Part shown: positions 32,424 through 40,749 of the stretch, piece by piece
How the letters are laid out: every line of letters begins with the position of its first letter
Numbering within the stretch: the first letter of the stretch is position 1
Origin: Halobacteriales archaeon QS_6_71_20
GTDB lineage: Archaea; Halobacteriota; Halobacteria; Halobacteriales; Haloferacaceae
Length of the DNA: 64,000 nucleotides
Direction: 5' to 3'
Assembly (NCBI GenBank): GCA_003020945.1
Contig: PXRU01000019.1
Span: 1-64,000 of the forward strand
The notes under the pieces: generated by a model
Database searches by the model: none
What the model was told of the DNA's origin: nothing
What the model saw: the letters and a program-made list of their open reading frames with translations, nothing else
Translations under genes and position numbers: made by a program

Positions 32424-33143
32424 ATGTCTCTCCGGGCAGTCATCGGGTCCGTCGAACGACGCGAGAAGCGCCTGACGGTGTTCGACCCGCCGGACGAGTC
32501 GGCGGTGGAGGAGCTTCGGGAGTACTTCGACTCCCAGTCGGTCCGGATCGAGGCCGGCACCACCGACAGCGACCTCTCCGGATACGCGGTGCTGTCGGAC
32601 GAGAACGACGACGAGGTGCTCGCGGCGGTCGACCTCCGACACCTGCGGGGCGACCTCACGGCGGCGCCCGGCGAGGAGCGGGCGTTCACGCCGATCCTCG
32701 AACACCTCGACGGGACGACGTTCACCTCCTACAGCCTCGGGCAGATGATGGCGGCCACCCGGGAGATGGAGGACCGCGCCTGGCGCGTCGGCACCGGCGA
32801 ACTCCACGCGGGGTTCCAGCACGTCGGCGCGATCCGCGAGCAGACGGAGGTGTACGAGAACCTCGCGAGGAGCGACCTCGACGTCCACACCTACTGCGCT
32901 CCCAGCGACGAGCACCCCGAGATCGAGGGCGTGACGATCCACCAGGAGGACACCGACGAGATCCGCGAGTCGTGGTTCGTCGTCTTCGACGGCGGCGACG
33001 ACGACGCCGCCGCCTGCGCCCTGCTCGCGGAGGAGCGCGGCGAGACGGGATCGCGGGACTTCTACGGTTTCTGGACGTACGACACGGAGATCGTGACCGA
33101 GGTGCTCACCCATCTGAACGGGCGGTACGCGCTGACGGCGTGA
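32424..33143 (+). CDS. DICT sensory domain protein
   Basis: A 239-aa protein of the DICT (diguanylate cyclase and two-component) sensory type. The sequence begins SLRAVIGSVERREKRLTVFDPPDESAVEELREYF and continues through SGYAVLSDENDDEVLAAVDLRHL, SLGQMMAATREMEDRAWRVGTGELHAGFQ and the C-terminal DFYGFWTYDTEIVTEVLTHLN, which match the domain end to end with nothing else attached. Such stand-alone DICT proteins are common in haloarchaea and probably sense a signal for a partner; no kinase or cyclase is nearby. Confidence 0.88.
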   Translation: MSLRAVIGSVERREKRLTVFDPPDESAVEELREYFDSQSVRIEAGTTDSDLSGYAVLSDENDDEVLAAVDLRHLRGDLTAAPGEERAFTPILEHLDGTTFTSYSLGQMMAATREMEDRAWRVGTGELHAGFQHVGAIREQTEVYENLARSDLDVHTYCAPSDEHPEIEGVTIHQEDTDEIRESWFVVFDGGDDDAAACALLAEERGETGSRDFYGFWTYDTEIVTEVLTHLNGRYALTA

Positions 33144-33184
33144 CTCGGAGGAACCCGCCGGCGGTTTCCGACCGTTCCCAACAG

Positions 33185-33192
33185 ATTATATA
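33185..33192 (+). promoter_or_regulatory. TATA box of the secreted protein-MMPL operon
   Basis: ATTATATA, 29-36 nt upstream of ATG 33222, an excellent match to the haloarchaeal consensus. Confidence 0.65.
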
Positions 33193-33221
33193 CGACGCTG
33201 ACTGAACGGTCATACAGCCAC

Positions 33222-34781
33222 ATGTCACACCGCCTTTTCGCGTCGGTTCTCGCGGCCGCGATCTGTCTGTCGGCCGTTGCCACCGGCGCCGTCGGTCTCG
33301 TCGGGGTCGCCTCGGCCACGGAGGACCCGCGGTTCGAGGCGAGCGTCCCCGAGCCCGTCCTCGAACCGGGGACGACCCAGGAGCTGACCGTGGAGCTGAC
33401 GAACGACGCCGCCGACTACGACGACGAGGCGGAGCGGGCGCTCGACGCGAACGCGACCGTCGCGGGCGCCTCCGGGATCGAGGTGCTCTCGGGCTCCCGG
33501 GAACTGGGCACCGTCGGCGACGAGGAGACGCGGACGGTGACCGTCAGGGTCGACGTGCCCGCGGACATCGCCGGCGGCACCCACGAGATCCCGATCACCG
33601 TCGCGTACCGCGACGTCGACGACAGGGACGAGGTCGTCACGACCACCGTGACCGCCACGGTTCGCGTGCAGGAGCGCGCCAGGTTCGTCGTCGACTCCGT
33701 CGAGTCGGCCGCACCCGTCGGGAGCACCGGCACGGTCGCGGTGACGTTTCGGAACGCCGGCCGGCGGCCAGCGACGGACGCGGTCGTGCAGTTCGAGTCG
33801 GGGAACGCCGGCCTCACGTTCGACGAGTCGGCGACCGCGCGCCGCTTCGTCGGCGACCTCGCCCCCAACGAGAGTCGCACCGTCGAGGTCGACGCGTCGT
33901 TCGCCTCCTCGGCGAAGACGCGCGAGTACGCCGTCGACGCGACCGTCGAGTACGAGGACGCCGGCGGCACCGACGCGACCTCGCGGCGGCTCTCCTTCGG
34001 CGTGACGCCGACCCCCGAGCAGACGTTCGCCGTCGGCGACCTGGAGAGCACGCTCCGCGTCGGCAAAGAGGGAGAGCTGCGCGGGACGGTGACGAACACG
34101 GGCGATCGACCCGTGACGAACGCGGTCGTGCTGTTCGAGACGGAGAACCCGAACGTCTCGCCGCTGGAGCCCGAGCTCGCCGTCGGCTCGCTGGCTCCCG
34201 ACGAGTCCGCCGAGTTCGCCTTCGACATCGAGGTGTCCGACGCCGCCGTGGCCGGCCTCCGGCAGTTCACCCTGCGCGTGCAGTACCGGGACGACGAGGG
34301 GACGCGACGGACCGGCGACGACCTCGACGCGCCCGTCTCCGTCGCGGAGCCGCGCGACGAGTTCGGCGTCGAGGTGACGGACGGCCGCTTCGCGGTCGGC
34401 GAGGGCGGCACGCTCGTCATCTCGGTGACGAACCGGCGCGAGGAAGCCGTGAGCGACGTCTCCGCGAAGCTGTTCCTCGACGCGCCGCTGTCCTCGACCG
34501 ACGACGAGGGGTTCGTCGACGAGCTCGCGCCCGGCGAGACCGCCGAGGTGACGTTCGACCTCTCGGTCGCCGGGAGCGCGATCGTCGGCAAGACGTACCC
34601 CGCCGACGTCGACTTCCGCTACGAGACGGCCGATGGCGACACGCTCCTCTCGGACACGTACCGGGTGCCGGTGACGACGACGGAGTCCGACAGCGGCGGC
34701 CTCTCGCTGGGCGTCATCGGGGTCGGAGCGGTCGTCGTCGTCGGGCTCCTCGGGGCGGTGTACGTCCGCCGCAACCGATGA
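33222..34781 (+). CDS. Secreted CARDB/COG1361-like protein with C-terminal anchor
   Basis: A 519-aa exported protein. Residues 1-30 are a signal peptide ending GVASA before TEDPR. The mature part is a string of beta-sandwich repeats of the CARDB/S-layer-related type, each with a line such as VTNTGDRPVTNAVVLFETEN, VTFRNAGRRPATDAVVQFES or VTNRREEAVSDVSAKLFLD followed by LAPNESRTVEV, LAPDESAEFAF or LAPGETAEVTF. A membrane helix (GVIGVGAVVVVGLLGAVYV) and RRNR end anchor it. Its TGA overlaps the ATG of the MMPL exporter, so it is probably an extracytoplasmic partner of that pump. Confidence 0.88.
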   Translation: MSHRLFASVLAAAICLSAVATGAVGLVGVASATEDPRFEASVPEPVLEPGTTQELTVELTNDAADYDDEAERALDANATVAGASGIEVLSGSRELGTVGDEETRTVTVRVDVPADIAGGTHEIPITVAYRDVDDRDEVVTTTVTATVRVQERARFVVDSVESAAPVGSTGTVAVTFRNAGRRPATDAVVQFESGNAGLTFDESATARRFVGDLAPNESRTVEVDASFASSAKTREYAVDATVEYEDAGGTDATSRRLSFGVTPTPEQTFAVGDLESTLRVGKEGELRGTVTNTGDRPVTNAVVLFETENPNVSPLEPELAVGSLAPDESAEFAFDIEVSDAAVAGLRQFTLRVQYRDDEGTRRTGDDLDAPVSVAEPRDEFGVEVTDGRFAVGEGGTLVISVTNRREEAVSDVSAKLFLDAPLSSTDDEGFVDELAPGETAEVTFDLSVAGSAIVGKTYPADVDFRYETADGDTLLSDTYRVPVTTTESDSGGLSLGVIGVGAVVVVGLLGAVYVRRNR

Positions 34782-37309
34782 ACCACGAACGGGTCGTCGA
34801 CGCGGTCGCCACGGAGATCACCGAGCGTCCGGCCCGGATCGTGGCGGCGTTCCTGTTGGTGACGCTGCTTTTCGCCGGCGGGCTCGCCGGCGTCTCCACC
34901 TCGGCCGGCACCGAGCAGTTCACCTCCGGCATCCCCGCCGAGGAGGCGCTCTCGGACGTCCAGCGGGAGTTCGGTCCCGCCTTCGCCGCCGACACCGGCT
35001 CGACGCAGCTCGTCCAGCGGGACCGGAACGTGTTGTCGAGGTCGGCGATGATCCGAATGCTGGAGGCACAGAAGCGGCTCCAAGAGACGGACGGGCTTCG
35101 AGTGACGAGCGTTTCCTCGCCCGGCGCGACGGTCGCGCGGACGATCGACCCGAGCGCGACGACGACCGAGGCGCAGATCCGGACGCTCGAACGGGCGACC
35201 GACGGCGAGATCGAGACGGCGGTCCGGGAGAACGCCGATAACCCCGCGCTCACCGGCGCAGTGTCGAACGACTTCAACGCCGAGTCCGCGTCCGCCTCCG
35301 CGGCGATCGGCGTCGTCACCCACGAGGTGCCCGGCTCCGGCGGCGGCGGGGCGGCCGCCGGACAGGGCGGCTCCAGCCCCCTGATCGACATCCAGCAACG
35401 GAGCCAGCGCGTCGTCGACACCGTCGACGGCGACATCACCGTCTTCGGCTCCGGGATCGTCTCCGCGGAGTTCTCGACGGTGACCACCGACTCGCTGCTC
35501 ATCGTCACGCCGGCGGCGGTCCTGCTCATCGCGGTGTTCCTGATCGTCGCGTACCGCGAGCTGCTCGACCTGCTGTTGGGGACGTTCACGCTCCTCCTGT
35601 CGGTCATGTGGACGTTCGGGTTCCTCGGGCTGGTCGGCATCCCGTTCAGTCAGCTGATGATCTCCGTGCCGCCGCTGCTGCTGGCAGTCGGGATCGATTT
35701 CGGCATCCACTCAGTGAACCGCTACCGCGAGGACCGCGAGGCCGGCCGCGGCGTCGACGGCGCGATGGACCGCGCCGTCCGCCAGCTGCTCGTCGCGTTC
35801 TTCATCGTCACTGGGACGACCGTGATCGGCTTTCTCGCCAACCTCACCTCGGACCTCACGCCGATCCGGGAGTTCGGGCTGGTCGCCGCCGCGGGGATCG
35901 TGTTCACGTTCCTGCTGTTCGGGGTGTTCCTCCCCGCCGCGAAGGTGCTGGTGGACCGCCGTCGCGACCGGGTGCCGTTCCCGACCGGGTCACAGTCGCC
36001 GCTGGGCGCGGAGGGGAGCCGCCTCGCCGGCCTGTTGCGCGTCGGCGTCGCCATCAGCGAGCGCGGCCCCCGCGTGTTCCTCGCGCTCGTGGTCGTGTTA
36101 ACGGTCGTCTCCGGCGGCTACGCGGCCGGCATCTCCACGACGTTCTCACAGGAGGACTTCCTCCCGCCCGAGGAGACGCCGGAGTACCTGAACGAGCTGC
36201 CCGAGCCGTTCGCGCCCGGCGACTACTCGGCGGTGTCGACGCTCAACTTCCTCGAGGCGGAGTTCACCGCGAGCCAGGGCGGCTCCGTCACGGTGTACGT
36301 CGAGGGCGACATGGAGGACCCGACGACGTTGGAGGAGTTACACCGGATGGGCGAGGACCCCCCCGACTCTTTCGTCTCCGAGGACGGTCACGCCGAGGAG
36401 GAGAGCATCGTCACCGTCATCCGGTCCCGCGCCGAGCGGGACTCCGAGTTCCGCGAACTCGTCCGGCGGAACGACCGCGACGCGAACGGGATCCCCGACG
36501 ACAACCTCGGCGAGGTGTACGACTACCTGCTTGCCTCCTCCTCGCGCGACCGCGCGCTACGGTACCTCGCGGAGGACCGCCGGAGCGCGCAGGTCGTCTA
36601 CTCCACGGAGGCCGACGCCGACCAGTCCGCCGTCGCCGCCGACGGCCGCGCGGTCGCCGACCGCTACCGCGGGACGGCGATCGCGACCGGCGGCACCGTC
36701 GTGTTCGCGGCGGTGTCGGACCTCATCTTCGAGTCGGCCGTCCAGAGCCTCGCGGTCGCGCTGTCGCTGACGGTCGTGTTCCTCGTCGTCATTTACGGAC
36801 TGTTGGAGGGGTGGCCCACCCTGGGGCTGGTCAACACCGTCCCCATCGTCGCGTCGGTCGCGTCGGTCGCGGCGACGATGCGGCTCGCGGGCATCGCGTT
36901 CAACGCCTTCACCGCGACGATCCTCGCGCTCACGATCGGGCTGGGGATCGACTACTCGGTCCACGTCGTCCACCGCTTCGTCGACGAGCGCGGCGAGCAC
37001 GACCTCGCCACGTCGCTGGAGCGGACGGTGCGCGGCACCGGCGGCGCGCTGCTGGGCAGCATGCTCACGACGACGACCGGGATCGGCGTGCTCGTGTTCG
37101 CGGTGTTGAGCATCCTCGGGCAGTTCGGGCTGTTGACCGCGCTGTCGATCCTCTACTCGTTTCTCACGTCGCTGCTCGTGTTGCCGTCGGCGCTCGTCGT
37201 CTGGGACGGCCTCAAGGGACACGACCCGGACGCCCCCGTCGAGACGAGGGAGTCGGTCGGGTTCCCGTTCCGGGGGCGCGGTCGCTCGGATCCGACACGC
37301 ACCGACTGA
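34778..37309 (+). CDS. MMPL/RND-superfamily exporter
   Basis: An 843-aa transporter of the archaeal MMPL (HAE3-like) type. TM1 is near residues 14-35, followed by a large outside domain, TM2-6 at about 235-400, with GIDFGIHSVNRYREDRE in TM4, then TM7, a second outside domain and TM8-12 from about 645, with GLGIDYSVHVVHRFVDERGE. The two Asp/His-containing transmembrane motifs fit proton-coupled export. Substrates in such haloarchaeal pumps are unknown. Translationally coupled to the secreted repeat protein (ATGA). Confidence 0.93.
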   Translation: MNHERVVDAVATEITERPARIVAAFLLVTLLFAGGLAGVSTSAGTEQFTSGIPAEEALSDVQREFGPAFAADTGSTQLVQRDRNVLSRSAMIRMLEAQKRLQETDGLRVTSVSSPGATVARTIDPSATTTEAQIRTLERATDGEIETAVRENADNPALTGAVSNDFNAESASASAAIGVVTHEVPGSGGGGAAAGQGGSSPLIDIQQRSQRVVDTVDGDITVFGSGIVSAEFSTVTTDSLLIVTPAAVLLIAVFLIVAYRELLDLLLGTFTLLLSVMWTFGFLGLVGIPFSQLMISVPPLLLAVGIDFGIHSVNRYREDREAGRGVDGAMDRAVRQLLVAFFIVTGTTVIGFLANLTSDLTPIREFGLVAAAGIVFTFLLFGVFLPAAKVLVDRRRDRVPFPTGSQSPLGAEGSRLAGLLRVGVAISERGPRVFLALVVVLTVVSGGYAAGISTTFSQEDFLPPEETPEYLNELPEPFAPGDYSAVSTLNFLEAEFTASQGGSVTVYVEGDMEDPTTLEELHRMGEDPPDSFVSEDGHAEEESIVTVIRSRAERDSEFRELVRRNDRDANGIPDDNLGEVYDYLLASSSRDRALRYLAEDRRSAQVVYSTEADADQSAVAADGRAVADRYRGTAIATGGTVVFAAVSDLIFESAVQSLAVALSLTVVFLVVIYGLLEGWPTLGLVNTVPIVASVASVAATMRLAGIAFNAFTATILALTIGLGIDYSVHVVHRFVDERGEHDLATSLERTVRGTGGALLGSMLTTTTGIGVLVFAVLSILGQFGLLTALSILYSFLTSLLVLPSALVVWDGLKGHDPDAPVETRESVGFPFRGRGRSDPTRTD

Positions 37310-37317
37310 CAGCCGGA

Positions 37318-37674
37318 CTACCGTCGGATCTCGAACCCCGTCTTCCCCTCCGGATCGACGTACTCGACGCTCACGTCGTCGACGATCGCGCTCGGGCTCC
37401 CGGTGTGACACCACTCGACCAGCCCCTCGACGGCCGCGCGCGGCCCCTCGAACGCCGCCTCCACCCGACCGTCGTCGCGGTTCCGGACCCAGCCGTCGAC
37501 GCCGCGCTCGCGGGCCGCGTCACGGGTGTTCGCCCGGTAGTGGACGCCCTGGACCCGCCCCGAGACGAACACGTGTGCGCGGACCCGGTCGCCCAAGTCG
37601 TCCGTCTCGGCGCCCTCCTCCCCGTCGGTGCCGCCGTGGCCGTCAGTGCCGTTGTGGCCCGTGTTATCGCTCAC
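37318..37674 (-). CDS. Acylphosphatase
   Basis: Hydrolyses acyl phosphates such as acetyl phosphate. From GTG 37674 the product is 118 aa: a 28-residue Gly/Asp/His-rich extension, then a standard acylphosphatase domain of about 90 residues. Catalytic Arg is in HVFVSGRVQGVHYRANTRDAARERGV and catalytic Asn in GWVRNRDDGRVEAAFEGP. The N-terminal extension is unusual for the family and resembles halophile linkers. Convergent with the MMPL gene at 8 nt. Confidence 0.9.
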   Translation of the reverse strand: MSDNTGHNGTDGHGGTDGEEGAETDDLGDRVRAHVFVSGRVQGVHYRANTRDAARERGVDGWVRNRDDGRVEAAFEGPRAAVEGLVEWCHTGSPSAIVDDVSVEYVDPEGKTGFEIRR

Positions 37675-37962
37675 GTGTGGCGATCCCGTCGCGAGGGCCG
37701 AAAAGCCGGCGACGGTCGCGCCGCTGCTCGGCGGTCGCGGGCTGACAGGCGACGACTCGGCGACCCCCGGGTCGCCTCCGCGGCGGGGTCTCCCGCCATC
37801 CGGCGCGTGCCGTCGCACACCCGCTCGCGCGCCGGAGCCGTGCTCACCGCATCGGCGCGACTGCCCCCGTCACCCGACAAAAACGTTCGTGAGGCGGGGG
37901 CGGGGAAGCCGCGCCGCGGGCGGGACCGAGGGAGTCTTGATGCTTCCCGCGGACTCGGTGGT

Positions 37963-39330
37963 ATGGAGCTGTTCGGAACCGCCGGCATCCGCGGGAGCGC
38001 CGAGACGCGCGTCACGCCGGAACTCGTTCTCGACGTGGCGCGTGCGCTCGGCGCCCACGCCCGCGAGTCCGGCGACCGCGAGTTCGTGGTCGGGCGCGAC
38101 GGCCGCGTCACCGGTCCGGCGCTTTCCGCCGCCGCGGAGGCGGGGCTGGAGTCGGCGGGCGCGGACGTCCGCCGGGTCGGGCGGGTGCCGACGCCGGCGC
38201 TGGCGTTCGCCTCCCGGGGACGGCGCGGCCTCATGCTCACCGCCTCCCACAACCCCCCGACGGACAACGGTTTGAAGGCGTTCGTCGACGGCGTCGAGTA
38301 CGGCGAGGCCGCGGAACGCGCCGTCGAGGAGCGCGTCGCCGCGGACGGGAGCCCCGCCGGCTGGGACGAGTGGGGCGACGGTGCCCGCGAGGGCGTGCTC
38401 GACGCCTACCGCGCGGCCGTCGTCGAGTACGCCGCCGACTACGGCGCCGACCCCGAGGGCGTCCGCGTCGCCGTCGACTGCGGCAACGGCGTGGCCGCCG
38501 CGGCGACGCCGCAGGTGCTGCGCGAGTCGGGGGCCGACGTGGTGACGCTCAACGCCACCGTCGACGGCCACTTCCCCGGCCGGGAGTCGAAACCGACGGC
38601 CGAGTCGCTGGCCGACCTCCGGGCGTTCGTCCGCGACGGGGACGCCGACTTCGGCGTCGGTCACGACGGCGACGGCGACCGGATCGTCGTCGTCGACGGC
38701 GACGGCGAGGTGGTCCACGAGGACACCGTGCTCGCGGTGCTGGCCGAGCGATACGTGCGCGCGAGCGACGCCGCCGACCCGGTGGTCGTGACGACGCCGA
38801 ACGCCTCCGGCCGCATCGACGAGCGGGTCGAGGCCGCGGACGGCCGCGTCGAGCGGGTCGCGCTGGGCTACCTCCACGACGGGATCGCCGCCGCGCGCGC
38901 CGGCGGCGGCGACGTGACGTTTGCCGCCGAGCCGTGGAAACACGTCCACACGGGCTTCGGCGACTGGATCGACGCCGTCGTCAGCGCGGCCGTCCTCACC
39001 CGACTCGTCGCCGACGAGGGGCTCGACGGCCTCCGCGGCCCCGTCGCCGAGCGCCCGTACCGCAAGGTGAGCGTCGACTGCCCCGACGACGCCAAGGCGG
39101 CGACGATGGAACGGCTCGGCGAGGCGCTCCCGGCGGCGTTCCCGGAGGCGACCGTCAACGACGAGTACGGCGTCCGGCTCACGCTCCCGGACGCCTCCTG
39201 GACGCTCGTGCGACCGTCGGGCACGGAGCCGTACGTCCGCGTGTACGCCGAGCACGACGACGTGGAGCCGTTCGTCGAGGAGGTCGCCGACGTCGTCGAG
39301 ACGGCGGTCGAGGCTGTCAGCGCTCGGTAA
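37963..39330 (+). CDS. Phosphoglucomutase/phosphomannomutase family protein
   Basis: Alpha-D-phosphohexomutase, 455 aa, interconverting hexose 1- and 6-phosphates (glucose, mannose or glucosamine). The phosphoserine loop MLTASHNPPTDNG holds Ser95, the metal loop is HDGDGDRIVVVDGDG, the sugar-binding loop is FAAEPWKHVHTGFGD, and the phosphate-binding C-terminal loop is RPSGTEPYVRVYAEHD. The sugar loop has PWKH where GlmM and ManB enzymes usually have a GEXSG signature, so substrate is uncertain. Domain order is complete. Confidence 0.93.
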   Translation: MELFGTAGIRGSAETRVTPELVLDVARALGAHARESGDREFVVGRDGRVTGPALSAAAEAGLESAGADVRRVGRVPTPALAFASRGRRGLMLTASHNPPTDNGLKAFVDGVEYGEAAERAVEERVAADGSPAGWDEWGDGAREGVLDAYRAAVVEYAADYGADPEGVRVAVDCGNGVAAAATPQVLRESGADVVTLNATVDGHFPGRESKPTAESLADLRAFVRDGDADFGVGHDGDGDRIVVVDGDGEVVHEDTVLAVLAERYVRASDAADPVVVTTPNASGRIDERVEAADGRVERVALGYLHDGIAAARAGGGDVTFAAEPWKHVHTGFGDWIDAVVSAAVLTRLVADEGLDGLRGPVAERPYRKVSVDCPDDAKAATMERLGEALPAAFPEATVNDEYGVRLTLPDASWTLVRPSGTEPYVRVYAEHDDVEPFVEEVADVVETAVEAVSAR

Positions 39331-39356
39331 CGCCCCTCTCGCCGCGATCACGACGC

Positions 39357-39363
39357 TTTTAAA
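39357..39363 (+). promoter_or_regulatory. TATA box of the BMP lipoprotein gene
   Basis: TTTTAAA, 25-31 nt upstream of ATG 39388, which implies a leaderless mRNA. Confidence 0.6.
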
Positions 39364-39387
39364 CCCCTCTCGGCCGGGTATCGGGCC

Positions 39388-40560
39388 ATGGACGCTGACC
39401 GACTCGACAGGCGGACGATCGTGAAGGGCGTCGGCGCGGCCGGGATCGCGGGACTGGCGGGCTGTGCCGGCGGCCCGGACTCGGGCGGCTCCGGCGGGGA
39501 GGAGAGCGACGAAGACTCGGGCGGCTCCGAGACCGCAGAAACCGAGACGACCGGCGAGGGCGGCGGCGCCGAGGGCTCGGCGGACGTGAACGTCGGCATG
39601 GTGTACGCGACCGGGGGCCTGGGCGACGGGTCGTTCAACGACCAGGCGCAGACGGGGATCCAGCGGGCGGCCGAGGAGTTCGGCCTCTCGTTCGACGAGT
39701 CCGAGCCCGATTCCGTCTCGGAGTTCGGCACCTTCCAGAGCCAGTACGCGCAGTCGTCGGACCCGGACTACGACCTCGTCTCCTGCATCGGCTTCCTGCA
39801 GGCGGACGCGCTCTCACAGACCGCGCCCGACTACCCCGACCAGGACTTCACGGTCGTCGACAGCGTCGTCGACGCCGACAACGTCCGCTCGTACACGTTC
39901 AAGGAGCACGAGGGCTCGTACCTCGTCGGCCAGCTCGCCGGCCTGCTCACGAGCCGGTCGTTCTCCGCGGGCGAGTCCTCGACGCAAAGCGACTCCACGA
40001 ACGTCGGCTTCGTCGGCGGCGTCGAGAGCGCGCTCATCGAGAAGTTCGAGGCCGGCTTCACCGCCGGCGCGAAGGCCGCGAACTCCGACATCGACGTGCA
40101 GACGACGTACACGGGGAGCTTCTCCGACCCCTCGGCCGGCCAGGAGGCCGCGCTGTCGATGTTCAGCTCGGGGGCGGACGTCATCTACCACGCGGCCGGC
40201 AACACGGGCAACGGCGTCTTCCAGGCCGCACGCGACCGGGGTCGGTTCGCGATCGGCGTCGACCGCGACCAGTCGGTGACGACCGACTACGCCGACGTGA
40301 TCCTCGCGTCGATGGTCAAGCGCGTTGACACCGCGGTGTACACCGCCGCCCAGGCGACCGTCGAGGGGAGCTTCGAGGGCGGCACGGCGACGAGCCTCGG
40401 TCTCCAGGAGGAGGGCGTCGCGGCCGTCTACGGCGGCAAACTCGGCGCGGAGATCTCCTCGGAGGTCAAATCCGAGATCGAGGCCTCCCGCCAGGGGATC
40501 GTCGACGGCGAGATCTCGGTGCCGACCGACCCCGGCCAGGTGTCGGACTACTCCCGATAG
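39388..40560 (+). CDS. BMP-family ABC substrate-binding lipoprotein
   Basis: A 390-aa extracytoplasmic solute-binding protein of the basic membrane protein (BMP/PnrA/Med) family, which generally binds nucleosides. The N-terminus has twin Arg (DRRTIVKG, residues 7-14), a hydrophobic core and a lipobox GLAGC with Cys26, so it should be Tat-exported and lipid-anchored. An acidic Ser/Gly/Glu linker (27-65) follows. The binding domain begins VNVGMVYATGGLGDGSFND and includes VGFVGGVESALIEKFEAGFTAGAK and VIYHAAGNTGNGVFQAARDRG. First gene of the importer cluster. Confidence 0.93.
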   Translation: MDADRLDRRTIVKGVGAAGIAGLAGCAGGPDSGGSGGEESDEDSGGSETAETETTGEGGGAEGSADVNVGMVYATGGLGDGSFNDQAQTGIQRAAEEFGLSFDESEPDSVSEFGTFQSQYAQSSDPDYDLVSCIGFLQADALSQTAPDYPDQDFTVVDSVVDADNVRSYTFKEHEGSYLVGQLAGLLTSRSFSAGESSTQSDSTNVGFVGGVESALIEKFEAGFTAGAKAANSDIDVQTTYTGSFSDPSAGQEAALSMFSSGADVIYHAAGNTGNGVFQAARDRGRFAIGVDRDQSVTTDYADVILASMVKRVDTAVYTAAQATVEGSFEGGTATSLGLQEEGVAAVYGGKLGAEISSEVKSEIEASRQGIVDGEISVPTDPGQVSDYSR

Positions 40561-40718
40561 CGCGGCGTCGCCGGTCGCAATCGCGGGGACGGCCTGCGCA
40601 TCGTGCGTCGCCGCCGTGACCCCCGCGCCGTGCGTCACGGCCGGGGTTCGGCCGATACCGGGTGCCGTTCCGCCTGACGAGCCGATTTCCTGAACCGTCG
40701 TTCCGACGAAACGCGCCG

Positions 40719-40724
40719 TTTATG
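40719..40724 (+). promoter_or_regulatory. TATA-like element of the ABC ATPase gene
   Basis: TTTATG, 26-31 nt upstream of ATG 40750, so the ATPase and permeases can be transcribed apart from the binding protein. Confidence 0.5.
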
Positions 40725-40749
40725 CCCTCACCGCCGAAACGGCGACGAC

